A stretch of DNA of 64,000 nucleotides, from NCBI GenBank assembly GCA_050247235.1, contig JBFWUN010000019.1, positions 1 to 64,000 on the forward strand, given 5' to 3'. This document shows positions 42,385-50,632 of the stretch, in pieces. The position numbers and the translations under genes were made by a program. The number at the start of each line of letters is the position of its first letter. Position 1 is the stretch's first letter. A model generated the notes under the pieces. It ran no database searches. It had not been told where the DNA came from and worked only from the letters and a program-made list of their open reading frames with translations. Source of the stretch: CAIKBL01 sp050247235. Its GTDB lineage: Bacteria > Pseudomonadota > Gammaproteobacteria > Ga0077536.

Positions 42385-44514
42385 ATGAGCGTTCCCGCTG
42401 CGGAGTCGACTCCATCGCCGGCCGTCGACCGTCTCGGCCCTCGCGGCGAACCGGTGGTCGTGACGCTCGGCAATCCGAACACCGGCAAGAGCACGCTGTT
42501 CAACGCGCTGACCGGGTTGCGTCAGAAGGTGGGCAACTTCCCCGGCGTGACCGTGGAACACGTGCTCGGTTACGCGACGTTCGGAGAGTTGCCGGTGGCA
42601 CTCGTCGACCTCCCGGGGACCTACTCGTTGAGCGCCCAGTCGCCCGACGAAATCGTTGCTGTCGACGTGCTGCTTGGTCATGTCGCGGAGATCGGGCGGC
42701 CGTCGCTCGTGCTCGTCGTGCTCGATGCGACGAATCTCCGACGCAACCTGTTCCTCGCGAGCCAGGTGCTCGAGCTCGGCCTGCCGGTCGTCATCGCGCT
42801 GACGATGACCGATCAGCTCGACTCGAACGGCATTGAACTCGACGTCGCGCACCTCGCGTCGCACCTTGGTTGTCCGGTCGTTCCGGTTTCGACCCCGCGT
42901 GGCGTGGGACTCGATCAGCTGCGGCAGGAGGTCGCGAATGCGTTGCGTGACCCGCGGCCAAGCGCGCTGGTGCTGAACGCATCGCTGCGCCAGGCGAGCG
43001 CCGCACTCGCGGCGCGGCTCGGGGATGTGAACCGCCCCGTCCACCCGGTGGAGGTGGAACGGGCGCTCACCGACCGCGGCGGCCACGCCGAGCGGCGTCT
43101 GGAAGAGCGCTACGGCGCCTCGCTCACCGAGGCGCTTGCGACCATCCGGCAGCAGATCGGACAGGGACGGGATCTCGCGACCCTGGAGGCCCGCGAACGC
43201 TACGGATGGATCAACCGTATCGTTGCGGAAGTTGAACGACGCGCACCGCGCCGACACGGCTGGCGTGACACGCTGGATCACTTTCTGAACCATCCGCTCT
43301 ACGGCGCGCTGTTTTTCGTGCTGGCGATGGCAACCGTGTTCCAGTCCGTTTTCGCGTGGGCGGCGCCCCTGATGGACGGCATCGACGGCGGCGTCGCCGC
43401 GCTCGGCGCCTGGCTCCAGGCCCGCATGCCGGCGTCGCTGTTCACGAGCTTTCTCATCGACGGTGTGCTGGCCGGTGTGGGCAGCGTCATCGTGTTCCTG
43501 CCGCAAATCCTGATCCTCTTCATGTTCATCATCTTCCTGGAGGACTCGGGTTACATGTCGCGCGCGGCGTTCCTGGTCGACCGGCTGATGCGCTGGTGCG
43601 GACTGTCGGGACAGTCCTTCATTCCGATGCTGTCGAGCTTCGCATGCGCCGTCCCGGGCATCATGGGGACGCGCGTCATTGCCAATCCGAACGATCGCCT
43701 CGCCACGATTCTCGCGGCGCCATTCATGACCTGCTCGGCTCGGCTCCCGGTGTACACGCTGCTCATCTCGGCGTTTGTTCCCGACGAACGTTACCTCGGC
43801 GGACTGCTGAACCTGCAGGGGCTGGTGCTTCTCGGGTTCTATCTCCTGGGCCTCCTTGGTGCCGTCGGCACCGCCTTCCTGATCAAGCGCGTGCTCTACC
43901 GTGGACCGGTCTCCCGCTTCCTGCTGGAGATGCCGCCCTACCGCTGGCCTGACCTGCGCTCGGTGCTCATCAAGCTCGCAGCGCGAGCCACGATCTTCCT
44001 CCGGCGCGCGGGCACGGTCATTTTCGCCGTGGCACTCGTGGTATGGGCACTGGCGTCGTTTCCGCGGGATTCGGACGTGGATTCCTCCGTTCAGCTTGAA
44101 CGGAGCTATCTCGGGCGCGCGAGCCACGTGATTGCGCCCGCGTTCGCGCCACTCGGCTGGGACTGGAAGGTGACGGCGGCGGTGCTCGCGTCGTTCCCTG
44201 CGCGCGAGGTCGTGATCGCGGTACTGGGTACGCTCTACGCCGTGGAGGCCGACGCCGAGGACGCGGAAGGTTCCCTGATCACGCGGATTCGTGCGGCGAA
44301 GCATGCGGATGGCTCGCCCGTATTCACGCTGCCCATGGCGCTCGGCCTCATGGTGTTCTACGCGCTCTGCCTGCAATGTTCCTCGACGGTGGCCGTGATT
44401 CGTCGCGAAACCGGCGGCTGGCGCTGGCCCGCGCTCGCGTGGAGCTACATGACAGTGCTCGGATACCTTGGTGCGTTTGCGTGCTACCAGGTCGGCAGCG
44501 CACTGGCGGGATGA
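42385..44514 (+). CDS. feoB: Ferrous iron transporter FeoB
   Basis: A 709-residue inner-membrane Fe(II) permease with an N-terminal GTPase. G1 GNPNTGKST, G2 around NFPGVTVE, and G3 DLPGTYSL are intact; the G4 NMxD motif reads TMTD (ALTMTDQLDSNG), a Thr for Asn change seen in some FeoB lineages. Membrane motifs with the conserved cysteines follow: SFACAVPGIMGTR and MTCSARLPVYTLLI; two Gate-type halves are clear. The ATG at 42385 gives a short N-terminal tail before the G domain. Completes the feoA-feoA-feoB operon; no FeoC gene is visible. Confidence 0.96.
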   Translation: MSVPAAESTPSPAVDRLGPRGEPVVVTLGNPNTGKSTLFNALTGLRQKVGNFPGVTVEHVLGYATFGELPVALVDLPGTYSLSAQSPDEIVAVDVLLGHVAEIGRPSLVLVVLDATNLRRNLFLASQVLELGLPVVIALTMTDQLDSNGIELDVAHLASHLGCPVVPVSTPRGVGLDQLRQEVANALRDPRPSALVLNASLRQASAALAARLGDVNRPVHPVEVERALTDRGGHAERRLEERYGASLTEALATIRQQIGQGRDLATLEARERYGWINRIVAEVERRAPRRHGWRDTLDHFLNHPLYGALFFVLAMATVFQSVFAWAAPLMDGIDGGVAALGAWLQARMPASLFTSFLIDGVLAGVGSVIVFLPQILILFMFIIFLEDSGYMSRAAFLVDRLMRWCGLSGQSFIPMLSSFACAVPGIMGTRVIANPNDRLATILAAPFMTCSARLPVYTLLISAFVPDERYLGGLLNLQGLVLLGFYLLGLLGAVGTAFLIKRVLYRGPVSRFLLEMPPYRWPDLRSVLIKLAARATIFLRRAGTVIFAVALVVWALASFPRDSDVDSSVQLERSYLGRASHVIAPAFAPLGWDWKVTAAVLASFPAREVVIAVLGTLYAVEADAEDAEGSLITRIRAAKHADGSPVFTLPMALGLMVFYALCLQCSSTVAVIRRETGGWRWPALAWSYMTVLGYLGAFACYQVGSALAG

Positions 44515-44547
44515 GCCGCCGCGGACGCCTCCGGGCCTCGTGAACGC

Positions 44548-44555
44548 TATACAAT
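44548..44555 (+). promoter_or_regulatory. -10-like element before the DAHP synthase gene
   Basis: TATACAAT stands out in an otherwise GC-rich 87-bp gap after feoB, 47 bp before the aroG-type start. No convincing -35 is visible. A small hairpin CGGGC-CTGC-GCCCG (44571-44584) lies in the inferred leader, just before the GAGGAG ribosome site. Confidence 0.35.
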
Positions 44556-44601
44556 GCGCCCCGCATGAGACGGGCCTGCGCCCGCCGAGGAGTTGACCGA
44601 C

Positions 44602-45663
44602 ATGTTCCAGATTACTGACGACGCGCGGATCGTCGGCTACCGGCCGCTGCTGCCCCCGGCTATCCTGATGGAGGAGCTGCCGCTCACGGAGCACGCGTCG
44701 AACACCGTCTCACGCGCGCGGCAGGCGGCGGAGCGGATCATTCGCGGCGAAGATGACCGCCTCCTGGTCGTGGTCGGTCCATGCTCGATCCACGACACCA
44801 AGGCCGCGCTCGAGTACGCAGACCGGCTGCAGACGGTCGCGGAAAGACTGCAGCACGATCTCATGATCGTCATGCGGGTCTATTTCGAGAAGCCGCGCAC
44901 GACGATCGGCTGGAAGGGTCTCATCAACGATCCCCACCTGGATGGCAGTTTCGACATCAACAACGGGCTGCGCGCCGCGCGCGGCCTGCTGCTGGAGCTC
45001 GCCAACCGCGGGCTCGCCGCCGGTACCGAATTCCTGGACGTGATCACACCGCAGTTCATCGCTGATCTGATCGCCTGGGGCGCGATCGGCGCACGTACCA
45101 CGGAAAGCCAGGTGCACCGCGAACTGGCCTCCGGCCTGTCGATGCCCGTCGGGTTCAAGAACGGCACCGACGGGAGCGTGCAGATCGCGGTCGACGCCAT
45201 CGGGGCGGCGGCCCATGCCCATCACTTCCTGTCCGTCACGAAGCAGGGCATCTCGGCGATCGTGACGACCAAGGGCAACGTCCACTGCCACGTCATCCTG
45301 CGCGGCTCGAACACCGGGCCCAACCATGACGCGGAGTCCGTCACGGCGTGCGCGCAGGTGCTCGCGAAGGCGGGCATCGGGAACCGCATCATGATCGACT
45401 GCAGCCACGGAAACAGCCGCAAGGACCACACGCGCCAGCCGGCGGTGGCGGCGGATGTCGCCGCCCAGGTCGCGGCCGGTTCGCGCCTGATCGGCGGGCT
45501 TATGCTGGAAAGCCACCTCAAGGAAGGCAAGCAGAGCCACGCTGCCGACACGCCCCTCGTGTATGGACAGAGCATCACCGACGCCTGCATCGCGTGGGAG
45601 ACCACCGAACCGGTGCTGGAGATGCTCGCCGAGTCGGTGCGCGCGCGCCGCTCCAGGGTGTGA
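44602..45663 (+). CDS. aroG: 3-deoxy-7-phosphoheptulonate (DAHP) synthase, AroG/AroF/AroH class
   Basis: A 353-residue type I alpha DAHP synthase, the first step of aromatic amino acid synthesis (PEP + erythrose 4-phosphate). Signatures: VVVGPCSIHD, MRVYFEKPRTTIGWKGLINDP, GARTTESQVHRELASGLS, GFKNGTDG, and MIDCSHGNSRKDH with metal ligand residues near the end (LVYGQSITDACIAW). The ATG at 44602 is used: GAGGAG lies 9 bases upstream, while the TTG at 44593 directly abuts it. The isozyme type (Phe, Tyr or Trp feedback) cannot be told with confidence. A BtuF-like gene follows by 17 bp. Confidence 0.95.
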   Translation: MFQITDDARIVGYRPLLPPAILMEELPLTEHASNTVSRARQAAERIIRGEDDRLLVVVGPCSIHDTKAALEYADRLQTVAERLQHDLMIVMRVYFEKPRTTIGWKGLINDPHLDGSFDINNGLRAARGLLLELANRGLAAGTEFLDVITPQFIADLIAWGAIGARTTESQVHRELASGLSMPVGFKNGTDGSVQIAVDAIGAAAHAHHFLSVTKQGISAIVTTKGNVHCHVILRGSNTGPNHDAESVTACAQVLAKAGIGNRIMIDCSHGNSRKDHTRQPAVAADVAAQVAAGSRLIGGLMLESHLKEGKQSHAADTPLVYGQSITDACIAWETTEPVLEMLAESVRARRSRV

Positions 45664-45680
45664 CCCGCACGCGACGGCAG

Positions 45681-46532
45681 ATGAGCGCCGCCAGGGCATG
45701 CGCCCGCGTCGCGCTGCTGGCGTCGTTCCTCCCATGCGTGCAGGCAGATTCAGCGGCGCCGTCGCGCATCGCGTCCGTCAATCTGTGTACTGATGGCATG
45801 CTGCTGGAACTCGCACCGGCGGCCACCCTGATGGTCACCCGGCTCGCGCAGGATCCCCAGCTGGCACCGTTCGCGGCGCGTGCTCAAGGCCTGGCAACGA
45901 CCCGTGGTCACGCGGAGGAACTCGTCGCGTTCGCGCCGGACATGGTGCTGACGAGTGCTTCCACGACAGACGCCACCGCCTCACTGATGACCCGCCTGGG
46001 GTATCGCGTCGAGGTTTTTCCGGTGGCGGACTCCATCGCGGCATTCCTGTCGGAACTCGTCCGCCTCGGGGCACTCGTCGGCCGCGCGGGAACGGCGCAT
46101 GCGCACGTGGCACAGCTGCGCGCGCGGCTTGCGTCACTTCGACCCGCGGCCCCGGATCCGGCCGATCGGGCGCTGGTACTGTCCGCGAACGGTTACGTGC
46201 CCGGACCGGAAACGCTCGCCGACGATCTGCTGGCGTACGCGGGGTTCACCAACGCCGCCGCCGCGTTCGGCCTGGCGGACGGCGGATTCATCACGCTCGA
46301 GCGCCTGCTGCGTGATCCGCCGCGCTGGCTCGTGGTGGGCACCACGGGCCCAGGCGCCCCGGCGCTCGCCGGCGAGTTCCTGCGTCACCCCGCCCTGCAG
46401 CACGCATTGCCGGATCCGCGGCGCCTCCTCCAGGTCCCGGAGTCCGCCTGGGCGTGCGGGGGTGAGCACTTTGTCGATGCGGTCGCCGCGCTCGTCTCGG
46501 CACGTCACGACACCAGAAATCCGCCACGGTGA
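45681..46532 (+). CDS. ABC importer substrate-binding protein, BtuF/FhuD-like (cobalamin or siderophore/heme)
   Basis: A 283-residue periplasmic binding protein with a signal peptide (MSAARACARVALLASFLPCVQA), then PSRIASVNLCTDGMLLELAPAATLMVTRLAQDP, the class III (helical backbone) binding fold. Later ELVAFAPDMVLTSASTTD, VFPVADSIAAFLSELVRLGALVGR and the helix ending VPESAWACGGEHFVDAVAAL are typical of BtuF-like proteins. Followed by permease and ATPase genes with overlapping stops and starts, forming a BtuFCD-type set. There is no B12 riboswitch upstream (only 17 bp after aroG), so corrinoid uptake is a guess; iron-chelate or hemin are alternatives, the latter favoured by neighbourhood to feo. 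Confidence 0.85.
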   Translation: MSAARACARVALLASFLPCVQADSAAPSRIASVNLCTDGMLLELAPAATLMVTRLAQDPQLAPFAARAQGLATTRGHAEELVAFAPDMVLTSASTTDATASLMTRLGYRVEVFPVADSIAAFLSELVRLGALVGRAGTAHAHVAQLRARLASLRPAAPDPADRALVLSANGYVPGPETLADDLLAYAGFTNAAAAFGLADGGFITLERLLRDPPRWLVVGTTGPGAPALAGEFLRHPALQHALPDPRRLLQVPESAWACGGEHFVDAVAALVSARHDTRNPPR

Positions 46533-47527
46533 CGATGTCGCCGCGGTTCGCGTTTGCCGCCCTCGCCGCGCTCTGCGGCATCTTGTTCTTCGTCGCGTTG
46601 ACGGCAGGTCTGCCGGGAGATGCGCTGCACTCCGCGTTCCGTGGTCTTCTCGGCGTCGCCGATGCGAATGTCCTCATCCTGCGTGAGATCCGCCTGCCGC
46701 GCGCGTCGCTCGCGCTCCTGATCGGCGCGGGACTCGGCGTGTCGGGCGCAGCGCTGCAGGCACTGCTGCGCAATCCGCTTGCCGAACCCGGGGTGCTCGG
46801 CATTTCCGCGGGGGCCGCCCTCGGGGCCGTTATCGTGTTCTATTCCGGGTTGTCTCTGCATTTCGGACTCGCCCTGCCGCTCGGCGGCCTGGCCGGCGCC
46901 GTGCTCGTCACCGGCACGCTCTACGTGCTTGCGCGCCGCGAGATCAGCACTGTGGGTCTCATCCTTGCAGGTGTCGCAATCAACAGCTTCGCGGGTGCCT
47001 GCGTCGCGCTCGCGCTCAATCTCGCTCCCAATCCGTACGCCGCTTACGAGATCTCGTTCTGGCTGATGGGTTCCGTCACCGACCGCAGCCTCGTGCACAT
47101 GCTGCTCGTCGCACCGTTCATCCTGGCCGGCATCGGCGTGCTGATCCGGGAGTCGTCGCGGCTGGAGCCGCTCGTGCTCGGCGAGGAAACCGCCGCCAGC
47201 CTCGGGGTTGATCTGCAGCGACTCCGACGCCGGCTCATCATCGGTACCGCGCTCGCGGTCGGTCCCGGTGTCGCGATCGCGGGGACCATTGCGTTCGTCG
47301 GCATGCTCGTGCCGCATGCCCTGCGCCCCTGGGTGTCGCATGCGCCGCGCGTGCTGCTGCCCGCGAGCGCGCTCGGCGGCGCCGCGCTGACGCTGGCGGC
47401 CGATCTGCTCGTCCGGGTGCCGTTCGCGCAGAACGAACTCAAGCTCGGTGTGATCACGGGACTGCTCGGGGCACCACTGTTCCTCGTGGTCGCGCTGCGG
47501 CTGCCGGCCCGCGGCGCACTGTCATGA
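46529..47527 (+). CDS. FecCD-family ABC transporter permease (BtuC-like)
   Basis: A 332-residue, ~10-helix inner-membrane permease. IRLPRASLALLIGAGLGVSGAALQALLRNPLAEPGVLGISAGAALGAV is the hallmark of the BtuC/FecCD family, as is FVGMLVPHALRPWV. It starts with a GTG overlapping the previous stop by 4 bp (GTGA); an ATG two codons later is equally possible. The permease pairs with the adjacent ATPase and binding protein to import an iron chelate or cobalamin. Confidence 0.92.
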   Translation: MTMSPRFAFAALAALCGILFFVALTAGLPGDALHSAFRGLLGVADANVLILREIRLPRASLALLIGAGLGVSGAALQALLRNPLAEPGVLGISAGAALGAVIVFYSGLSLHFGLALPLGGLAGAVLVTGTLYVLARREISTVGLILAGVAINSFAGACVALALNLAPNPYAAYEISFWLMGSVTDRSLVHMLLVAPFILAGIGVLIRESSRLEPLVLGEETAASLGVDLQRLRRRLIIGTALAVGPGVAIAGTIAFVGMLVPHALRPWVSHAPRVLLPASALGGAALTLAADLLVRVPFAQNELKLGVITGLLGAPLFLVVALRLPARGALS

Positions 47528-48291
47528 GCCTGGCGGCCCGCGAGGCGACTTGCGTGCGCGACGGCGCGCAGGTACTGCAGACGGTCAGCTGCGCTGTGCG
47601 GCGCGGCGCGCTGCTCGCGATTTGCGGACCCAACGGTGCCGGGAAATCCACGCTGCTGCGCGCACTCGCGGGTCTGCAACCGCTGGTCGAAGGTCAGATC
47701 ACGCTGCGTGGCCAGCCGCTCACCGACCTCGCCCCGCGCCAGCGCGCGCGCGCTGTCGGTTACCTCGCACAGGCGCCTGAAATCGCCTGGCCGCTGGCGG
47801 TGCGGGACCTGGCAGCACTGGGGCGGGTTCCGCGCGCCGGTGAACCGCGGGAGGTGACAGCCGCGGCCATAGACGCTGCGCTGTCGACCTTGGGCCTCAA
47901 TGCACTCGCGCGACGCAACGCGCAATCGCTGTCCGGGGGCGAGCTGACGCGCGCGCATCTCGCACGCCTCCTCGCGGGTGGTCACGACTTCCTGCTCGCC
48001 GACGAACCCACTACGGCGCTCGATCCCGGGCATCAGCTCGAGGTCCTCGGCACGCTCGCCCGCCTCGCACGCACCGGCCTCGGGATCGCGGTCGTACTGC
48101 ACGACCTGCCGCTGGCGGCACGCTTCTGCGATGAAGTGCTGGTCCTCGCACAAGGGCGGGTTGTCACCCAAGGTCCCCCGCGCGACGTGCTCAGTCCCGC
48201 GTTGCTCACCGAACTGTTCCGGATCCGTGGGGTGTGGGATCCGGACGGCACGCTTGCCGGCTTCGCACCACTTGCACCGGGCGAGGCATAA
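47524..48291 (+). CDS. ABC transporter ATP-binding protein (BtuD/FecE-like)
   Basis: A 255-residue ATPase subunit: Walker A GPNGAGKST, Q-loop in YLAQAPEIAWP, signature LSGGELTRAHLARLL, Walker B HDFLLADEPTTALDP and switch His in VVLHDLPLAARF. The signature LSGGE is followed by LTR in place of the common RQR, a minor deviation. It overlaps the permease gene by 4 bp (ATGA). Last gene of the importer operon; the CysH-like gene starts 78 bp further on. Confidence 0.93.
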   Translation: MSLAAREATCVRDGAQVLQTVSCAVRRGALLAICGPNGAGKSTLLRALAGLQPLVEGQITLRGQPLTDLAPRQRARAVGYLAQAPEIAWPLAVRDLAALGRVPRAGEPREVTAAAIDAALSTLGLNALARRNAQSLSGGELTRAHLARLLAGGHDFLLADEPTTALDPGHQLEVLGTLARLARTGLGIAVVLHDLPLAARFCDEVLVLAQGRVVTQGPPRDVLSPALLTELFRIRGVWDPDGTLAGFAPLAPGEA

Positions 48292-48369
48292 CGATATTCG
48301 AGTTGGGACTACGCCGCGCGTAGGGCCACGCGGAATAATGCGCGTGCGTCCAATCAGCGAAACACCACG

Positions 48370-49035
48370 ATGACCGCACAAGCATGCCGTCGGGAAGAAC
48401 CGCGGGGCCCCGTTCCGCACACGGAATTTCACGCCGGAGGGTCGCTGACGCCCGGGGCGATCATCCAATGGGCGCTCGCGCGCGCGGCCAACCCGGTGGT
48501 GTCGACCAACTTCCGACCGCGGACGGCGGTGCTTCTTCACATGTTGAGCAGCACCCGCCCGGGCATCCCCGTGATCTGGGTTGACAGCGGGTACAACACC
48601 GACGCGACGTACCGGTTCGTCGAACGTCTCTCGACGCTGCTCGCGCTCAACCTGCATGTCTACACGCCGCGCGTCACGGTGGCGCGTCGTCGTGCCCTGC
48701 ACGGAGACCTGCCTCCCCTGGACACCCCGGCGCACGCTGCGTTTACGCGAGAGGTGAAGCTGGAACCGTTCGAGCGTGCCTTCCGCGAGCTCCAGCCTGA
48801 TGTCTGGTTCACGGGGATCCGGGCAGACCAGGGCGAATTTCGCCGGTCACTCGGCGTCGCTTCGAAGGGCGTGCAGGGTTCACTGAAGGTCGCGCCGCTC
48901 TATCACTGGACGGACGTCGATCTCGAGAACTACCTGTACGAGCATGCGCTCCCGGACAACCCGGAGTACCTGGATCCGACCAAGGGCCGGGAAGACCGCG
49001 AGTGCGGACTGCAGTTCCTCGGCAGCGGGATTTGA
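48370..49035 (+). CDS. cysH: Phosphoadenosine/adenosine phosphosulfate reductase family protein (CysH-type)
   Basis: A 221-residue member of the PAPS/APS reductase family, which reduces activated sulfate to sulfite in cysteine synthesis. Visible features: NPVVSTNFRPRTAVLLHMLSS (nucleotide loop), VIWVDSGYNTDATYRFVERL, WFTGIRADQGEFRRSL and the C-terminal catalytic-Cys motif ECGLQF (usually ECGLH). There is no CC...C-x2-C iron-sulfur motif, so if active it is of the PAPS (E. coli) type. It is shorter than E. coli CysH (244), and other sulfate genes are absent from the window. A diverged paralogue is possible. Confidence 0.82.
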   Translation: MTAQACRREEPRGPVPHTEFHAGGSLTPGAIIQWALARAANPVVSTNFRPRTAVLLHMLSSTRPGIPVIWVDSGYNTDATYRFVERLSTLLALNLHVYTPRVTVARRRALHGDLPPLDTPAHAAFTREVKLEPFERAFRELQPDVWFTGIRADQGEFRRSLGVASKGVQGSLKVAPLYHWTDVDLENYLYEHALPDNPEYLDPTKGREDRECGLQFLGSGI

Positions 49036-49042
49036 GCGGAGC

Positions 49043-49065
49043 GAGCGCGCATCCGCCGCGCGCTC
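49043..49065. terminator. GC hairpin between convergent cysH and fumarase genes
   Basis: GAGCGCGC (49043-49050) and GCGCGCTC (49058-49065) form a perfect 8-bp stem with a 7-nt loop, 7 bp after the cysH stop and 9 bp before the fumarase stop on the other strand. No T-run follows in either direction; a shared bidirectional stop or mRNA-end structure. Confidence 0.55.
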
Positions 49066-49074
49066 ACTGACAGC

Positions 49075-50601
49075 TCACCTGGCCACCGTCACCGGGATTT
49101 TCCCGATTCGACGCTGCCACGCCGCGGGACCGGTCTTGTGCACGGACTCGCCGTTGACATCCACTGCCACCGTGACCGGCATGTCCTCGACCTCGAACTC
49201 GTACACGGCTTCCATGCCAAGATCTGCAAAGGCGACGACCCGCGCCTTGCGGACGGCCTTGGATACGAGGTAGGCGGCGCCGCCGACAGCCATCAGGTAC
49301 ACCGCGCGGTGGCGTCGGATCGCGTCAATTGCAACCGGGCCGCGCTCGGCCTTGCCAATCATCCCCATCAGACCGGTCTGCGCGAGCATCATCTCGGTGA
49401 ACTTGTCCATGCGCGTGGCCGTGGTCGGCCCCGCCGGCCCCACGGCCTCGTCCCGCACCGGGTCCACCGGTCCTACGTAGTAGATGAAGCGCCCGTCGAA
49501 ATCGACGCCATCGGGAAGTCGTTCACCCCGTTCCAGGATTTCCTGGATTCGCTTGTGGGCCGCGTCGCGGCCCGTGAGCATCCTGCCCGACAGCAGCAGC
49601 GTTTCCCCCGGTTTCCACGTCGCGATCTCATCGCGGGTCACGGCCTGGAGATCCACCTTGCGGGCCGTCGCACCGACTGACCACGCGATCTGCGGCCAAT
49701 CCGAGAGCCGCGGCGCCGGCAGTTCCGCCGGTCCCGCCCCCGTGAGGACGAAATGCGCGTGGCGCGTGGCGGCGCAGTTCGGAATCATCGCCACCGGCTT
49801 GGAGGCCGCATGCGTCGGGAAATCCTTGATCTTGACGTCGAGCACCGTCGTCAACCCACCTAGACCCTGTGCCCCGATCCCGAGCGCGTTGACCTTCTCG
49901 TACAGTTCGACGCGCAGCTCCTCGAGTGCGTTCCGTGGGCCACGGGCGATGACTTCCTGGATGTCGATGGGATCCATCAGCGCTTCCTTCGCCATCACCA
50001 TGGCCTTCTCGGCGGTCCCACCGATCCCGATCCCGAGCATGCCCGGCGGACACCAGCCCGCCCCCATCTGGGGCACCGTCGCGAGCACCCAGTCCACGAT
50101 GCTGTCGGAAGGATTGAGCATCACGAACTTCGACTTGTTCTCCGAGCCACCGCCCTTCGCCGCGACCGTGATTTCAAGTTCGTTCCCCGGCACGAGCTCC
50201 ATGTGGATAACGGCGGGCGTGTTGTCCCGGGTGTTGATGCGCTTGCCCGCGGGATCGGCCACGATGGAAGCGCGCAACTTGTTGTCCGGATGCAGGTACG
50301 CGCGCCGCACGCCTTCATTAATCATGTCCGTCAGGCTCATGGTCGCATCCCAGCGCACGCCCATCCCAATCCGGCAGAACACCGTGACAATGCCGGTGTC
50401 CTGGCAGATCGGGCGATGGCCCTCGGCGCACATCCGTGAGTTGATCAGGATCTGGGCCATCGCGTCCTTCGCCGCCGACGACTCCTCGCGCTCATAGGCC
50501 TCTGCCAGGTTCACGATGTAGTCGCGCGGATGGTAGTAAGAAATGTACTGGAGCGCGTCGGCCACGCTCTGGATCACATCGTCCTGTCGGATTGTCGTCA
50601 T
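49075..50601 (-). CDS. fumA: Class I fumarate hydratase (Fe-S fumarase)
   Basis: A 508-residue oxygen-sensitive [4Fe-4S] fumarase (fumarate to malate). HRPICQDTGIVTVF supplies one cluster Cys, MGAGWCPPGMLGIGIGG a second, and MIPNCAATRHAHF a third; PAGPTTATRMDKFTEMMLAQTGLMGMIGKAERGP is the typical beta-domain segment. GAGGAG lies seven bases before the ATG at 50601. It is downstream of the acetoacetyl-CoA synthetase gene (31 bp), in a minus-strand run with maiA, so it may serve the fumarate made in tyrosine breakdown as well as the TCA cycle. It could equally be called fumB. Confidence 0.94.
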   Translation of the reverse strand: MTTIRQDDVIQSVADALQYISYYHPRDYIVNLAEAYEREESSAAKDAMAQILINSRMCAEGHRPICQDTGIVTVFCRIGMGVRWDATMSLTDMINEGVRRAYLHPDNKLRASIVADPAGKRINTRDNTPAVIHMELVPGNELEITVAAKGGGSENKSKFVMLNPSDSIVDWVLATVPQMGAGWCPPGMLGIGIGGTAEKAMVMAKEALMDPIDIQEVIARGPRNALEELRVELYEKVNALGIGAQGLGGLTTVLDVKIKDFPTHAASKPVAMIPNCAATRHAHFVLTGAGPAELPAPRLSDWPQIAWSVGATARKVDLQAVTRDEIATWKPGETLLLSGRMLTGRDAAHKRIQEILERGERLPDGVDFDGRFIYYVGPVDPVRDEAVGPAGPTTATRMDKFTEMMLAQTGLMGMIGKAERGPVAIDAIRRHRAVYLMAVGGAAYLVSKAVRKARVVAFADLGMEAVYEFEVEDMPVTVAVDVNGESVHKTGPAAWQRRIGKIPVTVAR

Positions 50602-50632
50602 GGGTACTTCTCCTCGCGTTGGAACCGGGGCG

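Noticed and set aside
42232..44694. Very long minus-strand frame over feoB
   Set aside because: Rich in Arg, Glu and His, without domains; the plus strand encodes a complete FeoB.
45664..45680. Cobalamin riboswitch before the BtuF-like gene
   Set aside because: Only 17 bp separate the genes; a riboswitch needs about 200 nt and no B12-box sequence was seen.
47044..48735. Minus-strand frame across the importer genes and cysH
   Set aside because: Spans three recognised plus-strand genes; no conserved motif.
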